The position numbers and the translations under genes are program-made. This document shows positions 1 to 7,318 of a stretch of DNA of 37,988 nt, piece after piece. Numbering within the stretch: the stretch's first letter is position 1; each line of letters begins with the position of its first letter. Under the pieces are notes generated by a model. That model was not told the DNA's origin. It did no database searches and saw only the letters and a program-made list of their open reading frames with translations. The DNA lies in the IMG/VR virus record IMGVR_UViG_3300034068_000173, positions 1 to 37,988 of that record; one strand, 5' to 3'. The stretch is from a virus.

Positions 1-123
1 AGAGAGTGTGGTTATTTTATCTCTAAGAAGATAGATGGAGTGGAACAAAGCGACTTAGCTAAGTGGTGTGAAGAGTTAAAGAATGGTAGTGGACCTGCCT
101 ATAATAGTCATCAAATCTTATAA
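1..123 (+). CDS. C-terminal end of an unidentified protein (5' partial)
   Basis: The reading frame is open from the first base and closes with TAA at 121-123, giving 40 residues ending YNSHQIL. The helicase start codon follows after two bases, so both genes probably belong to one operon. The fragment is hydrophilic, with an EQSDLAKWCEELK helix. It is too short to assign to a family. Its place just before the helicase suggests a replication-module gene, which is inference only. Confidence 0.6.
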   Translation, partial: RECGYFISKKIDGVEQSDLAKWCEELKNGSGPAYNSHQIL

Positions 124-125
124 GG

Positions 126-1232
126 ATGAACTTTGAAAGTATAATAGCTCAGATTGAGAGAAACAAAGAAATTAAGGATGCAGGAGGAATAACTTCTATT
201 GCTCCTCCATTTCCTAGGTTGGCTCAATACTACGGAGGCTTTACTAAAGGTTCTATTACTTGTATTACTGCTGCATCAGGTGTAGGTAAGTCAAAGTTTG
301 CAAAATACATGACTATCGTAAACATCTATAAAGCAACAAGAAATACAGAAATCACTCCTAAGATATTTTATTTTGCCTTAGAAGAGAGTGCTACAGATTT
401 CTGGATGTCTTTTATATCTATTTATTTACATCAGAATTACAATCTTACTGTCACTGTACAGCAATTAAAGTCTATAGGAAACTATAAAGTAAGTTCTGAG
501 TTAATGACTAAGATAAAAGCTGCAGAAACCTTTATCACTAATTTACAAAACATTGTAGATGTAGTAGATTATATAAGGAATCCTACAGGTATAGCTAAGT
601 ATGTAAAAGCATACTTTGACAACCCACAGATAGGAGAAAACATCTACAAAGACTTAGATGATGGTAGAAGAATTACTACAGGCTACAGATACAGATCTGA
701 AGACCATTGGGTATTCTTTGTACTAGACCACATTAGTCTCTTATCTAATGAGATAACTCCTGACACTAAGATGAAGTTAAGTTCTTATCAGACTTTTGAC
801 TTTATGATTAAGGATTATGTGCTAGACGTGTTTTCTAAGCGATATAAGATGGCTAATATCATTGTCCATCAGCAGACTCCTGCATCAGAAAAGCAAACTT
901 ACACTTACAAGGGACAGTTAATGGAAGAGAAACTAGAACCTTCTATGGAAGAACTCCACATTAACAAAGGTGTACACCAAGACTACGAAGTAGTTCTGGG
1001 TATATTTAGTCCTGCAAGATATAACATAGCAGTTCATAATGGCTATGATGTATCTCTATTAGGTAACAAATACCGCTCTCTTAAATTCCTTAAAGACCGC
1101 TACTATGGCTTAGAAAATTCAAGCGTAGGACTTTACTTTAATGGAGCTAACGGAAAGTTTGACGAGTTACCAAAGCCTGAAGAGATGAATAATCCTGTAG
1201 GCAATCATTATGAAAGATATTTAAAAATGTAA
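126..1232 (+). CDS. DnaB-like replicative helicase (RecA-fold ATPase)
   Basis: This is a 368-residue SF4/RecA-fold ATPase and the likely replicative helicase. The Walker A motif AASGVGKS is at residues 49-56. FALEES at 83-88 occupies the place of the DnaB 'SLEMS' strand, with the catalytic glutamate. The Walker B strand VFFVLDHISLL ends in D201, and VHQQ at 247-250 matches the sensor strand (DnaB 'LSQLNR'). It is shorter than bacterial DnaB (about 470 aa) because the N-terminal DnaG-interaction domain is missing, as in several phage helicases. The ATG lies two bases after the previous stop. Primase, SSB and polymerase are encoded downstream on the same strand, which fits a replisome role. The exact family (DnaB or a related RecA-like ATPase) is inferred from motifs. 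Confidence 0.8.
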   Translation: MNFESIIAQIERNKEIKDAGGITSIAPPFPRLAQYYGGFTKGSITCITAASGVGKSKFAKYMTIVNIYKATRNTEITPKIFYFALEESATDFWMSFISIYLHQNYNLTVTVQQLKSIGNYKVSSELMTKIKAAETFITNLQNIVDVVDYIRNPTGIAKYVKAYFDNPQIGENIYKDLDDGRRITTGYRYRSEDHWVFFVLDHISLLSNEITPDTKMKLSSYQTFDFMIKDYVLDVFSKRYKMANIIVHQQTPASEKQTYTYKGQLMEEKLEPSMEELHINKGVHQDYEVVLGIFSPARYNIAVHNGYDVSLLGNKYRSLKFLKDRYYGLENSSVGLYFNGANGKFDELPKPEEMNNPVGNHYERYLKM

Positions 1233-1253
1233 AATTGTAAAATTGTAAAATTG
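1230..1253 (+). repeat. Tandem 8-nt microrepeat (TAAAATTG x3)
   Basis: Three exact copies of TAAAATTG begin at the helicase stop codon and run to the next gene's leader, followed by TTAAAATCAATG. It is one of several short A-rich tandem repeats placed directly before start codons in this window. Confidence 0.85.
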
Positions 1254-1262
1254 TTAAAATCA

Positions 1263-1583
1263 ATGAATAAAAAAGAAGAGTTTAGTCCAGAATTAGTCCA
1301 AGTACTCACCCATATGTGTAGTATGATTGGAGAAAATTACGAGGAAGTAGATTTTAATTCTCCTACCTGGTATTGGGAACACACTTGGACAATGGAGAAG
1401 GAAGAAGAGTTTATAGATTGGCTAGCTAAATTACTTTATGACAACAGTAAAGTAAGAAAAGCAATCTTAAGTTTCCCTTCTAAAGATAAAAAGCGTTGCC
1501 AAGCAGGAGCAAGATTCTTTGCTTCTATGTACGGTTGGAAAATAATAACTGAAGATTTAGATAAACTACTAGAGACAAAATAA
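1263..1583 (+). CDS. Hypothetical protein, 106 aa
   Basis: The family is not recognised. I chose the ATG at 1263 (MNKKEEF). An upstream in-frame TTG at 1251 lies inside the TAAAATTG tandem repeat and would add four residues, which is unlikely to be real. The protein is acidic to neutral and rich in Trp (TWYWEHTW near the N-terminus). A helical C-terminal half follows, with KDKKRCQAGARFFASMYGW, which reads like a small folded domain with no membrane segment. It sits between the helicase and the Sak4-like ATPase with short spacers, so it is probably a replication or recombination accessory protein; that is inference from position. Confidence 0.75.
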   Translation: MNKKEEFSPELVQVLTHMCSMIGENYEEVDFNSPTWYWEHTWTMEKEEEFIDWLAKLLYDNSKVRKAILSFPSKDKKRCQAGARFFASMYGWKIITEDLDKLLETK

Positions 1584-1601
1584 ACAAAATAAACTAACTA
1601 T

Positions 1602-2306
1602 ATGTCAAGCAAACTAATCGCTATCGTAGGTCCCTCAGGTACTGGTAAATCCACATCTGTAAGGACTCTAGACCCAAAAGAAACATTTATTATTAATGTA
1701 GCAAGGAAAGAATTGCCTTTCAAAGGAGCAGAAAAACTTTACAATCTCGAATCTAAAAATTACATGGAGGTAGATGACATCAATCAAATCACCGCATTGT
1801 TACAACAGATTAGCGAGAAAGCTCCTCACATCAAAAACATCATCATGGATGATGCTATCTACTCTATGTCTTTCCTTATGATGAAGAAAGCCAATGAGAT
1901 CGGTTTTGGTAAGTTTGTTACCCTTGCAAAAGATGTAACTAATATGCTTACTAGTGCTCGTAAGCTTCGTAATGACCTTAAAGTATTCTACATCACCCAC
2001 TCAGAGAACATTGAAGATGATGGACATATCGTAGGTCAGAAGATTAAGACAATAGGCAAAGCATTGGATAACCAAATCGTACTAGAAGGATTGTTTACTA
2101 TCTGTCTTTATACTCACGTAGGTGAAGATAAAGATGAGAAAGCAACTTATCACTTTGTAACCAATCGTTTTAAGAATTACCCTGCTAAAAGTCCTATGGA
2201 TATGTTTGCAGAAACTCTTATCCCTAACGACTTGCAAACAGTATGTGATACAATAGATAGTTATTATGCAGAAGAAGTACCAGTACCCGTAAAAAGCAAA
2301 AAATAA
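1602..2306 (+). CDS. Sak4-like RecA-fold ATPase (AAA_24 type), recombination
   Basis: This 234-residue P-loop ATPase has Walker A GPSGTGKS at residues 10-17. A Walker B-like strand IKNIIMDD ends at D83/D84, and VFYITHSEN (about 128-136) serves as the sensor strand. The short RecA core and the order of motifs fit the AAA_24/Sak4 family of phage single-strand annealing ATPases, which act with an SSB in recombination-dependent replication. The gene for an SSB lies directly downstream, a pairing common for Sak4 and good supporting context. The C-terminus (VPVPVKSKK) is a short basic tail. The leader AAATAAACAAAATAAAC is A-rich with no Shine-Dalgarno. An alternative is a generic phage nucleotide-binding protein. 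Confidence 0.78.
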   Translation: MSSKLIAIVGPSGTGKSTSVRTLDPKETFIINVARKELPFKGAEKLYNLESKNYMEVDDINQITALLQQISEKAPHIKNIIMDDAIYSMSFLMMKKANEIGFGKFVTLAKDVTNMLTSARKLRNDLKVFYITHSENIEDDGHIVGQKIKTIGKALDNQIVLEGLFTICLYTHVGEDKDEKATYHFVTNRFKNYPAKSPMDMFAETLIPNDLQTVCDTIDSYYAEEVPVPVKSKK

Positions 2307-2328
2307 AACAAAACAAAACAAAACAAAA
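2305..2328 (+). repeat. Tandem AAAAC microrepeat leader
   Basis: Four exact AAAAC copies plus a partial fifth start inside the Sak4 stop codon and run to 8 bases before the SSB ATG at 2336. It forms an unstructured, SD-less leader for the SSB gene. Confidence 0.85.
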
Positions 2329-2335
2329 TTAAATT

Positions 2336-3181
2336 ATGAAATTCGATCAATTAGAAACCAGAGAGCCTGGAGCAGGCAAGAAAATGTACACAGGATTTGC
2401 TCCTGTTCAAGTTGTAAGTGTTAATCCTACAGCTAAAGAACTTGCAAAAATCCTAGGTATTGAAGAGGACAAAGTTAAAGAACCTACCTATGAGTCAGAG
2501 AACGGAATGCGTCTTGACTTTTGGTATGTAAATCATCCAGACTTTAAAACAGATTTGCGTGGTAAGTTTACTTTGTGGGTAAACAATGACACCCGTATGT
2601 CTCAAGCAGGCAAGAAACAATTCATTGACAACTACACTAAGACTTCGTGGGCTGAGAACCTTGCTACTTTAAGTGAGTATCAAGCATCTATTGACCCTTC
2701 TCGTAGTTTAGATATGAAGAGTGTACGTGAAGCTAAGGGCGGTGAAGAAACAGTTTATTCTTTGCTTAAGGCTTATGGTAACATCTCTCCTAAAGAAAAG
2801 CCATTTGTTCTTGACAACTGGGCTTCTATTGCTAAAGGTAAAGGCAATGAGTTAGTAGACTTCTTTGCTCACTTTAATAAAGCCAACATGGGTGTTAAAG
2901 TTCTTTTAGGAATTAAAGACGAAAAATATCAAGACGTATGCACTAAAGTATTTGTTAACGTACAAGGTAAAATTACCGACTATGTAGCTAAGCAAATCAC
3001 TGGTGAGTATGGCTTTAAGAGTTTCTACGGAAGTTTTACTTTCAAAGAATACACTGAGAATAATGCTCCTGACGCAAATGAAACTGAAACTCCTTTCAAA
3101 GAGTCAGAACCTATGATGAGTTGGGATACTAGTGAAGTAGCAACTAGTCCTGTTAGCACAGATATCAACGATATCTTCTAA
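2336..3181 (+). CDS. Single-stranded DNA-binding protein
   Basis: The protein has 281 residues. The last part is a low-complexity acidic tail with Ser, Thr and Glu that ends in DINDIF. An acidic tail closing on a hydrophobic tip (compare DDIPF of bacterial SSB) is the classic docking site for replication partners. The core contains aromatic-rich beta segments (MRLDFWYVNHP, GKFTLWVNND, FYGSFTFKEY) that would suit an OB fold. It follows the Sak4-like ATPase and precedes a terminator, so it closes the first operon, and its repeat-bearing leader suggests strong independent translation. The N-terminal core does not match textbook SSB by eye, so the call rests on the tail, the size and the neighbours. 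Confidence 0.7.
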   Translation: MKFDQLETREPGAGKKMYTGFAPVQVVSVNPTAKELAKILGIEEDKVKEPTYESENGMRLDFWYVNHPDFKTDLRGKFTLWVNNDTRMSQAGKKQFIDNYTKTSWAENLATLSEYQASIDPSRSLDMKSVREAKGGEETVYSLLKAYGNISPKEKPFVLDNWASIAKGKGNELVDFFAHFNKANMGVKVLLGIKDEKYQDVCTKVFVNVQGKITDYVAKQITGEYGFKSFYGSFTFKEYTENNAPDANETETPFKESEPMMSWDTSEVATSPVSTDINDIF

Positions 3182-3210
3182 AATTAAAAGTAATCTATTC
3201 TCTTTTTTAG

Positions 3211-3242
3211 AAAAGGGGTTACTTTTGTGACCCCTTTTTTAT
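3211..3242 (+). terminator. Rho-independent terminator after the SSB gene
   Basis: AAAAGGGGTTAC (3211-3222), a TTTT loop and GTGACCCCTTTT (3227-3238) form a 12-bp stem with one T-G wobble, followed by further T residues. The A-run on the 5' arm could make it work in both directions. Confidence 0.88.
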
Positions 3243-3267
3243 TGAAGGAGGGTTAAAAACAACACTT

Positions 3268-4257
3268 ATGGATCTCTCAAGCATTGAAATAAGACCTAAT
3301 GTAAAGACGTTATACGCTTTACTAGGGCAAGAAAACCTAATGTCTTTTTACTTCGGTGAGAAAATAGACTTGAGAAAGAAATATAAGAATCCATTCAGAT
3401 CTGATAAGCATGCTACCTGTTTCTTTAAGTGGAGTCAAGGAGGTAATCTGTATTTTGTAGATTATGCTACGGAGAAAGTACACTACAATGCAATTGACAT
3501 AGCTCAAATGAGTACTAGCTACGAGTATCCAGACATTCTATATAAAATAGAATCAGATTTCCAACTTAAGAACTTTAGTTTAGAAGATAGACTTAGACTA
3601 GAGATGGAAGTATCCACTCTTAAAAGTGCTAAGCCAGCAGAGGTAAAGCCTGCATCCATCAAAGTTACAGTTACAAAATTTACACAGAAAGACTTAGAGT
3701 ACTGGCTTCAATTCGGAGTAACAGAAAAGATTCTTAAGTTCTATGATGTAAGGAAAGTAGACAAAGCTTGGATAGCAGATAACATCTGGTACATTAGTAA
3801 TACGTTTGACCCCTGTTATCGGTATAAGGAAAAAGATAAGTTTAAACTTTATCGTCCCTATGCAGAAAAGAAAGTTAAATTTAGAACTAATTTCTTTGGA
3901 GGTATGCTAGAGGGTTATACTCAGCTACCACACAAAGGAACTATTCTAATCATTACTAAAGGCACTAAAGATGTTATGACCTTACACTCTATTGGAGTGA
4001 ATGCTGTTGCTGTTAGAAGCGAAACTACACCTATATCAGAGAATGCTTACGAGTTACTTAAAGCAAGATTTGATAATATGTATGTATGGTTTGACGCTGA
4101 TAGAGCAGGAGAAGAAGGAGCAAAGAAGATTTCAGAGACGTATGGCATTCCTGTACTATACCACCACGGGAGTTTAGGAAAAGACATAAGTGATATTTAC
4201 AAAAACCACGGAAGAGAAAAATTAATAAAGATATGCCAAGAATTAAGGATATTATAA
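3268..4257 (+). CDS. DNA primase with Toprim domain (DnaG-like)
   Basis: The protein has 329 residues. The N-terminus has NPFRSDKHATCFF (41-53), which matches the core of the DnaG zinc-binding domain, but the zinc-ligand cysteines are absent. The C-terminal third is a Toprim fold: IITKGTKDVMTL (228-239), then VWFDADRAG (273-281) carrying the DxD pair D276/D278. In classic Toprim enzymes the first strand is followed by a catalytic glutamate (xEGxxD); here that position is lysine (K231). No helicase-binding C-terminal domain is present. The gene starts after the terminator at 3211-3242, and its 3' end overlaps the next gene by 25 nt. The role is primer synthesis at the fork; the Glu-to-Lys change makes the metal-binding mechanism uncertain. 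Confidence 0.82.
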   Translation: MDLSSIEIRPNVKTLYALLGQENLMSFYFGEKIDLRKKYKNPFRSDKHATCFFKWSQGGNLYFVDYATEKVHYNAIDIAQMSTSYEYPDILYKIESDFQLKNFSLEDRLRLEMEVSTLKSAKPAEVKPASIKVTVTKFTQKDLEYWLQFGVTEKILKFYDVRKVDKAWIADNIWYISNTFDPCYRYKEKDKFKLYRPYAEKKVKFRTNFFGGMLEGYTQLPHKGTILIITKGTKDVMTLHSIGVNAVAVRSETTPISENAYELLKARFDNMYVWFDADRAGEEGAKKISETYGIPVLYHHGSLGKDISDIYKNHGREKLIKICQELRIL

Positions 4258-4847
4258 ACGAAGCTTTAGAAATTGCTTTTGACAAGTTAGAAGTAGAAGC
4301 ACTAGTACGATATAATATTATGTTGTTAGTTTTAAAGAAAACTAAAAACAAACAGTATTATAGTAAAGTAATAAATGACATCAATCCAGAAGAGCTAAGA
4401 TTAAAACGCAAGTTGGCAATGATAAAAGCACACGAACTTAAAGTAAATTTAGATAAGTTTTCAGAGTTTGAGTTGGGAGTCATGCATATTGTTTGTGATA
4501 TAAATGCAATGACTGTAAAGGATTTTACAATAAATAGCCGTAAACGTGAGCTAACAGAAGCAAGATTTCATTTTGCAGCTGTACTTTTAATACACTTTAA
4601 CTACACTTACAAGAAGGTAGGTACTTTGTTAGGAAGAGATCACTCTACGATTATACATTCTATGAAACAACATTTAAACTTTTCTAGTTCTATTAAAAGT
4701 TACAAAACAAGATACAATCAAATCATAAACATGATGGAAGAAACGTATCCAGGACTTATGAGTACTACTCTTAATCCTAATATTATTGTTAGAAGGACTC
4801 CGCTCAAAAGAAGTAAGCTAATCAATAAAGATGCAAAAACTAATTGA
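4233..4847 (+). CDS. Orphan DnaA domain IV protein (DNA-binding)
   Basis: The protein has 204 residues. Residues about 95-147 match the DnaA C-terminal DNA-binding domain: VKDFTINSRKRELTEAR, then a helix, then YKKVGTLLGRDHSTIIHSMKQ, where GRDHSTI (134-140) is the DnaA signature that contacts DnaA boxes. There is no AAA+ ATPase domain. The N-terminal 90 residues are helical and of unknown function. The C-terminal tail is basic (RRTPLKRSK), as expected for DNA contact. The gene overlaps the primase end by 25 nt and the uracil-DNA glycosylase start by 17 nt, so the three are probably translationally coupled. A DnaA-like reader without the ATPase could mark a phage origin or compete with host DnaA; the domain is clear, the role inferred. 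Confidence 0.82.
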   Translation: MPRIKDIINEALEIAFDKLEVEALVRYNIMLLVLKKTKNKQYYSKVINDINPEELRLKRKLAMIKAHELKVNLDKFSEFELGVMHIVCDINAMTVKDFTINSRKRELTEARFHFAAVLLIHFNYTYKKVGTLLGRDHSTIIHSMKQHLNFSSSIKSYKTRYNQIINMMEETYPGLMSTTLNPNIIVRRTPLKRSKLINKDAKTN

Positions 4848-5532
4848 TATTCCAGACGATTGGTATCATCACTTAAAAGACACAATAGAAAGTCCTTACT
4901 TTAATACCTTAGGAAGATTCATTGCTAATGAGAGAAAAACTAAAACTATCTTTCCTTACAAGGATGAAGTCTTTAAGGCTTTTAATTTAACTCCTTTTCA
5001 GAAAGTAAGAGTTGTTATCTTAGGAATGGATCCTTATCCAGGTAGAAATGTAGGGGAACCTATTGCTCACGGATTAGCTTTCTCTCCTAGAAAGAAAACT
5101 TATGTGACTCCGTCTTTAAGAATGATCTACAAACGAATCAAAGAAGACATTTATCCTGATGAACTAAGCTTCCCCACTGATATGAATATAGAATCATGGG
5201 CTAAGCAAGGAGTTCTTATGCTAAATGCTGCTTTGACTATCGAAGAAGGTAAGTCAGGTTCTCACTTAGAGCCTTGGAAACAGTTTACAGAAGCTGTATT
5301 CAAAACACTAAACGAGAATACTGCAGGACTTATTTTCTGTTTCTGGGGAAAGGACGCTTTAAAGTTTGCTCCTCTTATTAACGATGATGTACACCACGTA
5401 TTAGTAGCATCACATCCTGTTTCTGCCGTATACAAAGGTGGAGATTGGGAGTGTGATCACTTTAAAAGAATTAACCAAATACTCATGGCCAGTAATCCAG
5501 ACGATATAGACTGGCTAGAGAACTTAAAATAG
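4831..5532 (+). CDS. ung: Uracil-DNA glycosylase, family 1
   Basis: This 233-residue enzyme removes uracil from DNA. VILGMDPYPG (62-71) is motif A with the water-activating D67 (canonical GQDPYHG). AHGLAFS follows, then GVLMLNAALTI with the uracil-contacting N132. SHPVSA (194-199) stands in place of HPSPLSAH, and DHFKRIN closes the fold. Two departures from E. coli Ung are visible: His to Pro in motif A (GMDPYP), and a motif B loop two residues shorter. The catalytic Asp and His are kept, so activity is likely. Uracil-DNA glycosylases recur in crAss-like phages beside family A polymerases, as here. The start overlaps the DnaA-like gene by 17 nt. Confidence 0.93.
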   Translation: MQKLIDIPDDWYHHLKDTIESPYFNTLGRFIANERKTKTIFPYKDEVFKAFNLTPFQKVRVVILGMDPYPGRNVGEPIAHGLAFSPRKKTYVTPSLRMIYKRIKEDIYPDELSFPTDMNIESWAKQGVLMLNAALTIEEGKSGSHLEPWKQFTEAVFKTLNENTAGLIFCFWGKDALKFAPLINDDVHHVLVASHPVSAVYKGGDWECDHFKRINQILMASNPDDIDWLENLK

Positions 5533-5552
5533 ATTAAAATAAAACAAAGAAA

Positions 5553-5756
5553 ATGAATTGGCAAGATTACGAGTCCTTAGGACATTTAGAATTAAAAGGA
5601 AAATTAGTAGAGTATCTATCTAATAGAACTAAAATAATAAAAGAAATGGAGCAAAGCAGTGAGTATGAGTACTGTGAGATCCAAGGAAGAATTAAAGAAT
5701 TAGACGAATTAATCAACTTTATCGAAAATATTAAAAAACAAACCACTAAATTATGA
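5553..5756 (+). CDS. Hypothetical protein, 67 aa, helical
   Basis: The family is not recognised. The protein is short and charged, with two probable amphipathic helices (LKGKLVEYLSNRTKIIKEME and IQGRIKELDELINFIENIKK), which would form a coiled-coil hairpin. The leader ATTAAAATAAAACAAAGAAA is A-rich without a Shine-Dalgarno. The stop overlaps the start of the DUF932 gene as ATGA, so the two are probably translationally coupled. The ATGA overlap is the best evidence that this small frame is a real gene. Confidence 0.72.
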   Translation: MNWQDYESLGHLELKGKLVEYLSNRTKIIKEMEQSSEYEYCEIQGRIKELDELINFIENIKKQTTKL

Positions 5757-6601
5757 ACAAACAACAATTGCTAGAATCATCTAGAACGAATTGGACTGTA
5801 GCAAAGAAACCTTTGTTTGGTCCTGATGGAGAAACTACTCCTGCTTATGGAGTATTCCGTGAAGACAACAATAATTGTCTTGGTGTAGTAGGATCTAAAT
5901 ATGTTCCTACTCAGAATGAAGAAATCCTTGATATGCTTTTAGAAGCTGCCGCTAGAGTTAATATTTCTGGGGAAAGAGGTGGGTTTCTGGGGAATGGACA
6001 AAAGGTCTATTATCAGTTTCCTTTAATGGATGTACAGATTGGAGGATCCTTTAACAAACGATTCCTAACAGCTCTTACTTCACATGATGGTAGTGCTCCT
6101 ATGGGCTTTGGAACTACTAACGTAACTGTAGTATGCTCTAATACTTTTTATATGGCTCTTAGAGACTCTCAACGTGTAAGACATACTAAGAATTCTCATG
6201 AGCGTTTAGGCTTGATCATCTCTCAGTTGCAAAACTCTCTTACACAAGAAGAACAGTTTATCGAAAAGCTAGTAGAACTTAGTAAGATTTACATTCCTGA
6301 AGCAGTTACAGATGAATTTATCATTAACATTATAGGAGGAGACGGTGAAGCTTCTAGGGGTAAAAATCGTATTAACGACTTTAGAACAGCTTTGACTACC
6401 GAATATGAGACACACGAGAACACAGCTTACGCTTTGTTTAACGCTACTACTCGTTTCACTAACTATATGATGGGACATAAGAGTATTGAAGCTAAGCGTG
6501 AGTCTCTAATTCACGGAACTGCCTACAACATTAACAACAGAGGCTTAGAATTAATTTCTGAAACCTACACCCCTCTCTACACACCTGAGTTATCTTTGTA
6601 A
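5753..6601 (+). CDS. DUF932 phage/plasmid-like protein
   Basis: The protein has 282 residues. Segments typical of DUF932 appear in order: LGVVGSKYVPTQNEE near residue 45, then the beta-rich KVYYQFPLMDVQIGG, then LTSHDGSAPMGFGTT and VVCSNTFYMALRD. DUF932 proteins are common in phages and plasmids, often beside recombination genes, and their biochemical role is not settled. The gene is coupled to the preceding 67-aa gene (ATGA) and is followed by a terminator at 6628-6655, so it ends an operon. The assignment is from motif pattern; length fits the family. Confidence 0.85.
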   Translation: MNKQQLLESSRTNWTVAKKPLFGPDGETTPAYGVFREDNNNCLGVVGSKYVPTQNEEILDMLLEAAARVNISGERGGFLGNGQKVYYQFPLMDVQIGGSFNKRFLTALTSHDGSAPMGFGTTNVTVVCSNTFYMALRDSQRVRHTKNSHERLGLIISQLQNSLTQEEQFIEKLVELSKIYIPEAVTDEFIINIIGGDGEASRGKNRINDFRTALTTEYETHENTAYALFNATTRFTNYMMGHKSIEAKRESLIHGTAYNINNRGLELISETYTPLYTPELSL

Positions 6602-6627
6602 CTGTCTCTTGCATGCCAAATAAGATT

Positions 6628-6655
6628 AGGGGGTCATTAGATCCCCTTTTCTTTA
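6628..6655 (+). terminator. Rho-independent terminator after the DUF932 gene
   Basis: AGGGGGTC (6628-6635), an ATTA loop and GATCCCCT (6640-6647) form an 8-bp stem with one G-T wobble, followed by TTTCTTTATT. A promoter-like element starts within a few bases of its tail. Confidence 0.8.
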
Positions 6656-6656
6656 T

Positions 6657-6664
6657 TATATTTG
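6657..6664 (+). promoter_or_regulatory. Promoter -7-like element TATATTTG, near-leaderless start
   Basis: TATATTTG fits the Bacteroidetes -7 consensus TAnnTTTG and lies inside ATTATATTTGT, an 11-mer also found at two other gene starts. The ATG at 6671 is only 6 nt downstream, so the transcript would begin at or very near the start codon. No TTG is present at the -33 position; a terminator hairpin occupies that region. Confidence 0.6.
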
Positions 6665-6670
6665 TATACT

Positions 6671-7318
6671 ATGTTAAAGAGAACAGCAACAAAAAAGATT
6701 CCAGTCAAAGGAATACCTGAACCTAAGGAAATTCAAAAGCCTTGTTCAGACTGTGGGAAGGTAAAAGCCATAGCCAACAAAACAAAGAGGTTATGTGCTA
6801 CGTGTGTAATGAAGGACAAGAAAGAAAAGCAGAAAGTCCGTAAAGAGATTAAGCGTAAATTAGAAAAAGAAACAATCAGTCAAAGTAAACTAGACCAGAT
6901 AACTTCTTGGTTAGTTAGAGGAGCACATATTAATAAATGCCATGCTTGTGAAATCACACTAGATCCTAAAGGACTACAGTGTGCTCACTTTGTAGGTAGA
7001 ACTAAGGTTGCTACTCGCTACCACCTAACTAATCTTTTGCCTGCTTGTCCTAGATGTAATCTATATACTCCTCACCACGTGTGGAACTTAGGTAAGTCTT
7101 TAAACAGGATATGGGGAACTGATACTACGGAAGATATGCTACAGCTTTCTAATAAGATTTTAAAATTAAGTAACTACGATAGAAAACTTATCTATGACGT
7201 TTATAGAACCTGCCTTACAGATATCGAACAAGGAAACTATAGCCAAGATCAGAAGTATCAAAAGTTACACCAAGCACTGAAGGATTATAACAAGATAGTG
7301 GAACCCTTATTAAAATGA
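6671..7318 (+). CDS. ninG: NinG-like recombination nuclease with zinc ribbon
   Basis: The protein has 215 residues from ATG 6671. An in-frame TTG at 6662 lies within the promoter element and is rejected. The N-terminus holds a zinc ribbon (CSDC 25-28, CATC 42-45) and a lysine-rich helix. The C-terminal half matches lambda NinG/Rap: KCHACE (C90, C93), then AHFVGRTK with H106, then PACPRCN (C126, C129, N130), a treble-clef HNH-like arrangement. NinG/Rap resolves branched recombination intermediates; that activity is known for lambda Rap and inferred here. The stop overlaps the polymerase start as ATGA, so the two are co-translated. Confidence 0.82.
   Translation: MLKRTATKKIPVKGIPEPKEIQKPCSDCGKVKAIANKTKRLCATCVMKDKKEKQKVRKEIKRKLEKETISQSKLDQITSWLVRGAHINKCHACEITLDPKGLQCAHFVGRTKVATRYHLTNLLPACPRCNLYTPHHVWNLGKSLNRIWGTDTTEDMLQLSNKILKLSNYDRKLIYDVYRTCLTDIEQGNYSQDQKYQKLHQALKDYNKIVEPLLK

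Noticed and set aside
3220-3227. TACTTTTG as a promoter element
   Set aside because: It fits TAnnTTTG but lies within the terminator hairpin and lacks the ATTATATTTGT context; the ATG is 40 bases away.
3247-3252. GGAGGG as a Shine-Dalgarno site for the primase
   Set aside because: The spacing of 15 bases to the ATG is too long, and other genes here lack Shine-Dalgarno sequences.
6593-6600. TATCTTTG as a promoter element
   Set aside because: It is the coding end of DUF932 and is followed by a terminator before the next gene.
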